In this document: one piece after another, positions 1 through 4,311 of the stretch
Numbering within the stretch: the first letter of the stretch is position 1
Layout of the letters: every line of letters starts with the position of its first letter
Assembly: GCA_028290125.1 (NCBI GenBank)
Contig: JAQGKM010000247.1
Span: 1-6,571 of the forward strand
Length of the DNA stretch: 6,571 bases
Origin: Hyphomicrobiales bacterium
GTDB lineage: Bacteria > Pseudomonadota > Alphaproteobacteria > Rhizobiales > Beijerinckiaceae
Direction of reading: 5' to 3'
Notes under the pieces: generated by a model
Told to the model about the DNA's origin: nothing
Seen by the model: the letters and a program-made list of their open reading frames with translations, nothing else
Databases searched by the model: none
Program-made: the position numbers and the translations under genes

Positions 1-1
1 C

Positions 2-658
2 GGCGACGCCGCGCAGCAGGCCGCGGTCGACAAAATCAAGGAATCGATCAGCGCCGATTACGAATTCCGCCGCGTCGAGGTCGTCGGTCCGCGCGTCTCT
101 GGCGAGCTCGTGCAATCGGGCACGCTCGGCGTCGTGCTGTCGATCGTGTCGGTGCTGATCTACCTCTGGTTCCGCTACGAATGGCAACTCGCGGTCGCGG
201 CCGTCATCGCGACGATGCACGATCTGCTGCTGACGGTGGGCTTCTTCGCGGTCACGCGCCTCGAGTTCAACATCACGTCCATCGCGGCGATCCTGACCAT
301 CGTCGGCCTGTCGCTCAACGAAACAGTCGTGGTGCTCGACCGTATTCGCGAGATGATGCGCAAGTACAAGAAGCTGCCGATCGCCGACATGATCGACCTG
401 TCGATCAACGCGGTGCTGTCGCGCACCATCATGACCTCGACGACGACGACGCTCGCGCTGCTGGCGCTGGTGTTCTTCGGCGGCCACGTCATCCAGTCGT
501 TCTCGCTGGCGATGATGTGGGGCGTGATCGTCGCGACCTATTCGTCGATCTTCATCTGCTCGCCGATCCTCATCTACCTCGGCGTCCGCCCCGGCGACCT
601 GGCCGAGCCGGTCGTGGAAAAGGTCAAGCCTGGCAAGCCCGGCAAGGCGACAGCCTAG
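2..658 (+). CDS. secF: Protein translocase subunit SecF (5' end outside the window)
   Basis: SecF works with SecD and YajC at the SecYEG channel, using the proton motive force to help pull exported proteins across the inner membrane. The visible 218 residues begin in the periplasmic P1 domain; the family signature VGPRVSGEL sits at fragment residues 28-36. Five hydrophobic segments follow (about 38-57, 63-85, 91-113, 147-161, 167-192), matching TM2 to TM6 of the six-TM family. GLSLNETVVVLDRIRE (102-117) corresponds to the GYSLNDTIVVFDRIRE block, and the RT.MTS...FFGG block lies at 141-161. A short Lys/Pro-rich cytoplasmic tail (KVKPGKPGKATA) ends the protein. The frame is open to the window edge, so the start and probably an upstream secD lie outside. 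The GTG at position 110 is internal, not a start. Identity is secure. Confidence 0.96.
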   Translation, partial: GDAAQQAAVDKIKESISADYEFRRVEVVGPRVSGELVQSGTLGVVLSIVSVLIYLWFRYEWQLAVAAVIATMHDLLLTVGFFAVTRLEFNITSIAAILTIVGLSLNETVVVLDRIREMMRKYKKLPIADMIDLSINAVLSRTIMTSTTTTLALLALVFFGGHVIQSFSLAMMWGVIVATYSSIFICSPILIYLGVRPGDLAEPVVEKVKPGKPGKATA

Positions 659-696
659 GGCTTGCGCCTGTCCTGCCGACACCTACATCCAGTGTT

Positions 697-776
697 CGTC
701 ATTGCGAGCGAAGCGAAGCAATCCTGAGGCCCCATGTGAGGCTTCTGGATTGCTTCGCCTTCGGCTCGCAATGACG
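697..776. repeat. Palindromic intergenic repeat, copy 1
   Basis: An imperfect inverted repeat whose outer ends are CGTCATTGCGAG and its complement CTCGCAATGACG. Inner arms read CGAAGCGAAGCAATCC on the left against GGATTGCTTCGCCTTCGG on the right, around a short loop (about 729-743). It lies between secF and the Mth938-like gene and would fold into a long hairpin in RNA on either strand. There is no T-run, so it is not a standard intrinsic terminator, although it may attenuate or protect the secF transcript. Two relatives occur at 2046-2139 and 3607-3721. Repeats of this type are abundant between genes in many Rhizobiales. Confidence 0.9.
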
Positions 777-799
777 GTGCTGGCGAAGAGCGGGGCGAC

Positions 800-1192
800 A
801 TGGCGGAACTGACGCGCAGATATGACGGCTTCGTGCCGGGCGCCTTCGAGATCGAGGGTTTTGGCTCGGGCGGCTTCCGCTTCGCCGATATGTCGCACCG
901 CGGCTCGATCATCGCCTTGCCGTCCGGCATCCTCATGTGGGCGGCGCAATCGCCCGCCGACATCACGCCCGACATGCTGGCGCCCGTGCTGGCCGAACCC
1001 GCCGGCGCGATCGAGCTTCTGCTGATCGGCACGGGGCGCGAACTGCTGCCGATCCGCGCCGACGTGCGCGCGGCGCTCAAGGCGCACGGCATTGGCGTCG
1101 ACCCGATGGCCACGAGCCACGCCATCGCCACCTACAACATCCTCTTCGCCGAGAAGCGCCGCGTCGCGGCCGCGCTGCTGGCGGTCGCATGA
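800..1192 (+). CDS. Mth938-like domain protein (DUF498 / NDUFAF3 family)
   Basis: A 130-residue soluble protein with no signal peptide or membrane segment. It is one complete Mth938-like domain: a GSIIALPSGILMW strand region (35-47), the conserved LLIGTG turn (74-79), a helix with RADVRAAL (86-93), and the C-terminal block GIGVDPMATSHAIATYNILF (97-116) matching the family pattern G(I/V)..M.T..A..TYN. The human relative NDUFAF3 helps assemble the Q-module/early intermediates of respiratory complex I; the bacterial function is inferred, not shown. The ATG at 800 is preceded by a purine-rich AGCGGGG stretch at SD distance. The stop TGA overlaps the ATG of the next gene, so translation is probably coupled. 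Location just after secF is a conserved arrangement in alphaproteobacteria. Confidence 0.88.
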   Translation: MAELTRRYDGFVPGAFEIEGFGSGGFRFADMSHRGSIIALPSGILMWAAQSPADITPDMLAPVLAEPAGAIELLLIGTGRELLPIRADVRAALKAHGIGVDPMATSHAIATYNILFAEKRRVAAALLAVA

Positions 1193-2043
1193 GCGGGGCG
1201 GCGCTCGAGAGCCATTACGAAGCCTGCGCCGACATGCTGCGCAAGGAGGATGCCGACCGCTATTTCGCCAGCCTTTTCGCGCCCGAGGCGAAGCGCCGGC
1301 ACCTGCATGCTCTCTATGCCTTCAGCCTCGAACTGGCGCGCGTGCGCGAACTCGTGTCCGAGCCGCTGACCGGCGAAATCCGCATGCAATGGTGGCGGGA
1401 TGCGTTGTGCGGCGAGGGCAGGGGCGATGTGCATTCCCACCCGATCGCGGGCGCGCTGCTCGACACGGTCACGCGTTTCAATCTGCCGGTGCAGGCGCTG
1501 AAGGATCTGATCGAGGGCCGCTCCTTCGATCTCTATGACGATCCGATGCCCACCAAGGGCGATCTCGAAGGCTATTGCGGCGAGACGTCGTCGTCGCTGA
1601 TGCGGCTCGCCTCGCTCGTGCTCGCAGATGGGCGCGACCCCGGCGGCGCCGAGGCCGTGGGACATGGCGGCGTGGCTTATGCGATCACCGGCCTGCTGCG
1701 CGCACTGCCGTGGCACGCGTCGCGCGGCCAGCTTTATCTGCCGGGCGATCTGCTGGCGCGACACGGCGTGACGCGCGACGAAGTCGTGTCGGGGCAGGTC
1801 ACGCCGGGCCTGTGCGACGCGCTCGCGGAAATGCGCGCGCTCGCGCGGCATCATCATGCACGCGCGCTCGACGCCGCGCCGCAGATGGAGCCGTCCACGC
1901 GCGCCGCGCTGATGCCGCTCGCGGTCGTGCCGGTCTATCTGAAGCGCATGGAGAACGGCGGCTACGAGCCCTTCCGGACGCTGATCACCGCGCCGTCGTG
2001 GCGGCGGCTTTATGCGCTGTGGGCGCTGAGCCGAAAACTCTAA
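1189..2043 (+). CDS. Squalene/phytoene synthase-fold protein lacking catalytic aspartates (NDUFAF6-like)
   Basis: A 284-residue protein of the squalene/phytoene synthase (trans-isoprenyl diphosphate synthase, head-to-head) family. Family landmarks are LYAF (42-45), MQWWRD (66-71), YCGETSSSLMRLA (129-141) and a helix ending RGQLYLP (179-185). In true synthases LYA.CR is followed by DDxxD; here the matching positions are Ala50, Arg51 and Glu54. In the second motif, normally RDVxxDxxxGRxYLP, the acidic positions are Ala172, Trp175 and His176. Diphosphate/Mg2+ chemistry is therefore unlikely, and the protein fits the NDUFAF6-type group linked to complex I assembly. The ATG at 1189 was chosen over upstream in-frame starts because it overlaps the preceding stop (ATGA) and gives the family N-terminus. 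No carotenoid or hopanoid genes are nearby. Annotation pipelines usually label it phytoene synthase; I consider that misleading. Confidence 0.87.
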   Translation: MSGAALESHYEACADMLRKEDADRYFASLFAPEAKRRHLHALYAFSLELARVRELVSEPLTGEIRMQWWRDALCGEGRGDVHSHPIAGALLDTVTRFNLPVQALKDLIEGRSFDLYDDPMPTKGDLEGYCGETSSSLMRLASLVLADGRDPGGAEAVGHGGVAYAITGLLRALPWHASRGQLYLPGDLLARHGVTRDEVVSGQVTPGLCDALAEMRALARHHHARALDAAPQMEPSTRAALMPLAVVPVYLKRMENGGYEPFRTLITAPSWRRLYALWALSRKL

Positions 2044-2045
2044 TT

Positions 2046-2139
2046 CGTCATTGCGAGGAGCGAAGCGACGCGGCAATCCATCTGGTGGCAGCTACTCGAA
2101 GATGGATTGCCGCGTCGCCTGCGGCTCCTCGCAATGACG
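2046..2139. repeat. Palindromic intergenic repeat, copy 2, between convergent genes
   Basis: A near-perfect inverted repeat: a 16-bp outer stem (CGTCATTGCGAGGAGC), a small asymmetric internal loop (GAA opposite a 5-nt segment), an 18-bp inner stem (GCGACGCGGCAATCCATC) and an 18-nt loop at 2083-2100. It starts 3 nt after the stop codon of the plus-strand gene and ends 7 nt before the stop codon of trmFO on the minus strand, filling the gap. It belongs to a different subtype from copies 1 and 3 (inner motif GACGCGGCAATCC rather than CGAAGCAATCC). In this position it probably serves as the shared 3' hairpin of both transcripts, though it lacks T-tracts. Confidence 0.93.
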
Positions 2140-2145
2140 AGGGTT

Positions 2146-3561
2146 CTATTCAGCCGCAGCTTGAGAGGCGCCGGAAAGCCACGCCTCAAGATCCGCGCCC
2201 GCCCGCACCGACATCGCCTTCTTGCGCGCGACCGACTTCTCGGGTCCGCGCAGCTTTTTGCCATCCTCGGAGCGCAGCGGTTCGGTCATCGGCGGGAACA
2301 GGCCGAAGTTGACGTTCATTGGCTGAAACGAGCTGCGGCCGGCGTCGATGGTTTCGATGTGTCCGCCGGTGATGTGGTTCAGCAACGCGCCCATGGCCGT
2401 GGTGGACGGCGGCATGGTGAACGCGTGGCCGAGCCGCTCGCTGGCGGCGAGTCGTCCGGCGATCAGGCCGACGGCGGCGCTTTCCACATAGCCTTCGCAA
2501 CCGGTGATCTGGCCGGCGAAACGCAAGCGCGGGTCGGCTTTCAAGCGCAGCACGCCATCGAGCACGCGCGGCGAGTTCAGGAAGGTGTTGCGATGCAGGC
2601 CGCCGAGCCGGGCGAACTCCGCGTTTTCGAGGCCGGGAATCGTGCGGAACAAAGCCTGCTGCGCGCCGTATTTCAGCTTCGTCTGGAAGCCGACCATGTT
2701 GTAGAGCGTGCCCAGCGCATTGTCCTGGCGCAGCTGCACGACGGCATAGGCCTTCACGGTCGGGTTGTGCGCATTGGTGAGGCCCATCGGCTTCATCGGC
2801 CCGTGCCGCAGCGTCTCGACGCCGCGCTCCGCCATGACTTCGATGGGCAGGCAACCGTCGAAATAGGGTGTGCCTTCCCATTCCTTGAAGCTGGTCTTGT
2901 CGCCCGCGATCAGGCCCTCGACGAAGGCGTAATACTGGTCCTTGTCCATCGGGCAGTTGATGTAGTCGGCGCCGGTGCCGCCCGGGCCCTGCTTGTCGTA
3001 GCGCGACTGAAACCACGCCTTCGTCATGTCGATGGAATCGCGATGCACGATGGGGGCGCTCGCGTCGAAGAACGCGAGTTGGTCCTCGCCGGTCTTCTCG
3101 ATGATCGCCTGCGCGAGCGCGGCGGAGGTGAGCGGGCCGGTGGCGACAATCACATTGTCCCATTCGGCCGGCGGCAATCCGGCGATCTCGCCGCGCTCCA
3201 GCGTCACCAGCGGATGTTCGGACAGCGTTTTGGTGACGGCCTCGGCGAAGCCTTCGCGGTCCACCGCCAGCGCGCCGCCCGCCGGCACCTGGTTGGCGTC
3301 GGCGCAGGCCATGATGAGAGAGTCCATGCGCCGCATCTCGCGGTGGATCAGGCCGACGGCATTGGTGGTCGGCTCGTCCGAGCGGAAGGAATTGGAGCAG
3401 ACCAGCTCGGCGAGCTTGTCGGTGTGGTGCGCGTCCGTGCCGCGCACGGGCCGCATCTCGTGCAGCACGACAGGCGCGCCGGCGCGGGCGATCTGCCAGG
3501 CGGCTTCAGACCCGGCGAGACCGCCGCCGATGACGTGGATGGGGGATGTGTTGGATGACAT
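2146..3561 (-). CDS. trmFO: Methylenetetrahydrofolate-tRNA-(uracil-5-)-methyltransferase TrmFO
   Basis: TrmFO makes 5-methyluridine at position 54 of the tRNA T-loop, using the methylene group of 5,10-methylene-THF and reduced FAD, instead of the SAM-dependent TrmA route. The 471-residue protein begins with the FAD-binding turn VIGGGLAGSE (10-19), followed by HHTDKLAELVCSNSFRSD (45-62), DREGFA (101-106), the second flavin segment VIVATGPLTS (137-146), NCPMDKDQYYAF (202-213), FDGCLPIEVMAERG (234-247), GPMKPMGL, QLRQDN and GCEGYVESAAVGLIAGR. Cys55 and Cys237 correspond by motif to the two functional cysteines described in Bacillus subtilis TrmFO (Cys53 and Cys226); this mapping is by eye. The ATG at 3561 gives the usual short lead before IHVIGGG; another ATG four codons upstream (3573) is possible, and neither has a clear SD. 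Longer in-frame extensions merely translate the repeat. It is convergent with the gene to its left. Confidence 0.96.
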   Translation of the reverse strand: MSSNTSPIHVIGGGLAGSEAAWQIARAGAPVVLHEMRPVRGTDAHHTDKLAELVCSNSFRSDEPTTNAVGLIHREMRRMDSLIMACADANQVPAGGALAVDREGFAEAVTKTLSEHPLVTLERGEIAGLPPAEWDNVIVATGPLTSAALAQAIIEKTGEDQLAFFDASAPIVHRDSIDMTKAWFQSRYDKQGPGGTGADYINCPMDKDQYYAFVEGLIAGDKTSFKEWEGTPYFDGCLPIEVMAERGVETLRHGPMKPMGLTNAHNPTVKAYAVVQLRQDNALGTLYNMVGFQTKLKYGAQQALFRTIPGLENAEFARLGGLHRNTFLNSPRVLDGVLRLKADPRLRFAGQITGCEGYVESAAVGLIAGRLAASERLGHAFTMPPSTTAMGALLNHITGGHIETIDAGRSSFQPMNVNFGLFPPMTEPLRSEDGKKLRGPEKSVARKKAMSVRAGADLEAWLSGASQAAAE

Positions 3562-3606
3562 GGCGCGGACCATACGGAGGGGGTCCGGAGGGCGCAAGAG
3601 AGTCGC

Positions 3607-3721
3607 CGTCATTGCGAGCGGAGCGAAACAATCCAGGCCCGAGTCGTCTTCGGTTGAAAGACACGCCCGTGACATGCCCCTCGCGCAGCCTCTGGATTGC
3701 TTCGCTGCGCTCGCAATGACG
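3607..3721. repeat. Palindromic intergenic repeat, copy 3, with a 55-nt loop
   Basis: Inverted arms of 30 bp (3607-3636 and 3692-3721) match at 28 of 30 positions and carry the same CGTCATTGCGAG ends and the CAATCCAG inner edge as copy 1. The loop (3637-3691) is unusually long at 55 nt and contains its own small inverted repeat (GTCTT ... AAGAC). The element separates the DUF1127 transcript terminator from the trmFO start, so any dedicated trmFO promoter must sit within it, in its loop, or in the 45 bp between it and the gene. Confidence 0.92.
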
Positions 3722-3755
3722 GGGCTGGCGTTTCGCAAGCGAGGGAAGGGCGGAC

Positions 3756-3794
3756 AAAAACAGAAAACGCCCGCCGGGGAGGACTCGGCGGGCG
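3756..3794 (-). terminator. Rho-independent terminator of the DUF1127 transcript, anti-SD loop
   Basis: On the minus strand a perfect 9-bp GC stem, CGCCCGCCG (3794-3786) pairing with CGGCGGGCG (3776-3768), encloses the 9-nt loop AGUCCUCCC (3785-3777). It is followed directly by UUUUCUGUUUUU (3767-3756). It lies 50 nt after the DUF1127 stop codon. Stem strength plus U-tract make it a textbook intrinsic terminator. The loop sequence UCCUCCC is complementary to Shine-Dalgarno sequences and is the odd feature here. Confidence 0.9.
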
Positions 3795-3844
3795 CTTCTG
3801 GTGCGGAACGAGGCGGAGGGGTCCCCGGTCCGGAAAGGGTCTGC
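3756..3844 (-). ncRNA. Candidate 3'-UTR small RNA of CcsR/'cuckoo' type downstream of DUF1127 gene
   Basis: The 89 nt after the DUF1127 stop codon contain a C-rich leader (CCCUUUCC, CCCCUCCGCCUC) and end in the terminator hairpin with the UCCUCCC loop. In Rhodobacter, the CcsR sRNAs are processed from the 3' part of a DUF1127 (ccaF1) transcript and carry CCUCCUCCC-type loops; related 'cuckoo' RNAs have been described in Rhizobiales. Shared gene context, hairpin and loop motif suggest a single-hairpin member here. Whether it is processed into a stable RNA cannot be seen from sequence; it may be only a 3' UTR. Confidence 0.4.
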
Positions 3845-4006
3845 TTAGAGGCCGGCGCTGCGGCGCGCGACGTCGTCGATTTCCCAGCGGGCGATTCCGA
3901 GGTCGGAAAGCTCGCGGTCCGTCAGGCAGTAGAGTTCGCGCAGGGAAGCGCGGTAACGGCGCCAGGCGCCCAGCTTGGTCGATATGAACTTGATGGCTTC
4001 GGTCAT
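3845..4006 (-). CDS. DUF1127 small arginine-rich protein
   Basis: A 53-residue, soluble protein with no signal peptide. An N-terminal amphipathic stretch is followed by the DUF1127 core from about residue 14: WRRYRASLRELYCLTDRELSDLGI (14-37), then the ending R.EIDDVAR typical of the family. Members in alphaproteobacteria bind RNA or modulate stress, phosphate and motility responses (for example CcaF1 of Rhodobacter and small DUF1127 proteins of Agrobacterium); the specific role here is unknown. The ATG at 4006 was preferred to an upstream in-frame ATG (4120) because the family starts close to the core, and the longer version would read through the 5' hairpin and proposed promoter. Only a weak purine stretch (GAGCGAAG) precedes the start, so translation may be inefficient or regulated. 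It stands alone, divergent from the transporter operon, with its own terminator. Confidence 0.9.
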   Translation of the reverse strand: MTEAIKFISTKLGAWRRYRASLRELYCLTDRELSDLGIARWEIDDVARRSAGL

Positions 4007-4021
4007 GGTCTTCGCTCTGTT

Positions 4022-4041
4022 GGGGCGGGGAGGAACGCCCC
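4022..4041 (-). promoter_or_regulatory. 5'-UTR hairpin of DUF1127 gene with UCCUCCC loop
   Basis: In the minus-strand RNA, GGGGCG (4041-4036) pairs with CGCCCC (4027-4022) around the loop UUCCUCCC (4035-4028). The hairpin ends 15 nt before the DUF1127 start codon. Its loop shares the 7-mer UCCUCCC with the terminator hairpin after the same gene. It could pair in trans with SD sequences or be bound by the encoded protein; both are inferences. Confidence 0.5.
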
Positions 4042-4054
4042 TTTGATGCAATGC

Positions 4055-4081
4055 AATATAGCCAACATGGTTCGTCTTCAG
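4055..4081 (-). promoter_or_regulatory. Candidate promoter of DUF1127 gene (RpoH-like or housekeeping)
   Basis: The minus strand has CTATATT (4061-4055) as a -10 candidate and, 14 nt upstream, ACTGAAG (4082-4076), which resembles the TTGAA core of RpoH-type -35 elements more than TTGACA. Predicted initiation near 4048 would place the UCCUCCC hairpin within the first 30 nt of the message. Supporting context only: CcsR/DUF1127 loci in Rhodobacter are RpoH-dependent. This is a by-eye match in an AT-richer patch. Confidence 0.35.
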
Positions 4082-4119
4082 TACTGGAGAAGCTGCTCGG
4101 CAGCCATGCGAAATTAGCA

Positions 4120-4137
4120 TGGATCATACGTGATCCA
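4120..4137. promoter_or_regulatory. 18-bp perfect inverted repeat, likely operator
   Basis: TGGATCATACGTGATCCA: 7-bp arms TGGATCA / TGATCCA around a TACG spacer. Its size and symmetry suit a dimeric repressor or activator; the half-site is reminiscent of GntR-type operators, but no regulator gene is present to assign it. It sits about 70-90 bp upstream of the proposed DUF1127 start site and about 150-170 bp upstream of the proposed importer start site, so it could act on either. Confidence 0.5.
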
Positions 4138-4163
4138 CCCCGAGTTGGCGCGTCTTTCTGTTG

Positions 4164-4194
4164 CGAATCGGCCAGCCAAGCCACGAATCGGGCA
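4164..4194 (+). promoter_or_regulatory. Tandem 11-bp direct repeats, possible activator sites
   Basis: CGAATCGGCCA (4164-4174) and CGAATCGGGCA (4184-4194) differ at one position and are offset by exactly 20 bp, about two turns of the helix, so both present the same DNA face. They lie roughly 95-125 bp upstream of the transcription start predicted from the sigma-54-like promoter, a usual distance for enhancer-binding activators. They do not match the NtrC consensus (TGCAC-N7-GTGCA). Confidence 0.35.
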
Positions 4195-4262
4195 CGTGGC
4201 AGAAGAAAACGCCTGCGGTTTACGCATTGCTAACACTTTTGCACTGCGGCGTGACGCAGCTG

Positions 4263-4278
4263 TGGCGCCGGGGTTGCA
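4263..4278 (+). promoter_or_regulatory. Candidate sigma-54 (RpoN) promoter of the importer operon
   Basis: TGGCGCCGGGGTTGCA matches the -24/-12 consensus TGGCACG-N4-TTGCA: the GG (4264-4265) and GC (4276-4277) have the required 10-bp separation, and only two of the twelve defined positions differ. Predicted start is near 4289, giving a leader of about 23 nt that contains the GGAG ribosome binding site. Nitrogen-regulated transcription would suit an amino acid importer. In GC-rich DNA chance matches occur, so moderate confidence. Confidence 0.5.
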
Positions 4279-4311
4279 ATGTCGTCTTCCGGATAGACCG
4301 GAGATTTCCCC

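Larger units (their letters stand above)
4007..4311. promoter_or_regulatory. Divergent regulatory region between DUF1127 gene and ABC importer operon
   Basis: These 305 bp hold no credible gene. From left to right they contain the DUF1127 5' UTR hairpin (4022-4041), its candidate promoter (4055-4081), an 18-bp perfect palindrome (4120-4137), a pair of direct repeats (4164-4174 and 4184-4194), a small dyad CTGCG-N6-CGCAG (4244-4259), a sigma-54-like promoter (4263-4278), and a GGAG ribosome binding site (4300-4303) set 8 nt before the importer ATG. The region is less GC-rich than the flanking genes. Confidence 0.7.

Noticed and set aside
937..1188. An upstream in-frame extension of the squalene-synthase-like gene.
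   Set aside because: It overlaps the Mth938-like gene in another frame and translates to Arg/His-rich shadow sequence; the ATGA overlap at 1189 is the natural start.
2107..3558. A 483-codon open frame on the plus strand opposite trmFO.
   Set aside because: Its product is a low-complexity His/Arg/Gly/Ala-rich sequence with no family motifs, as expected opposite a high-GC gene; trmFO on the other strand has a complete set of family motifs.
697..3721. Three similar palindromic repeats considered as a CRISPR array or transposon ends.
   Set aside because: They are separated by complete genes, have no regular spacers, cas genes or transposase, and behave as dispersed intergenic palindromes.
3562..3738. 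A 59-residue N-terminal extension of trmFO in frame.
   Set aside because: It translates the palindromic repeat and lies before the usual TrmFO start (…IHVIGGGLAG); the extension has no family similarity.
4007..4120. A 38-residue N-terminal extension of the DUF1127 protein starting at 4120.
   Set aside because: It would run through the proposed promoter and leader hairpin, and DUF1127 proteins normally begin shortly before the WRRYR core.
4219..4250. A housekeeping sigma-70 promoter around TTTACG and TTGCTA upstream of the importer.
   Set aside because: No acceptable -10 hexamer lies 16-18 bp downstream of either candidate; the sigma-54-like box is the better match.
4240..4259. An NtrC-type site at TGCACTGCGGCGTGACGCA.
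   Set aside because: The left half fits TGCAC, but the right half is out of register with GGTGCA; I regard it only as a weak dyad.
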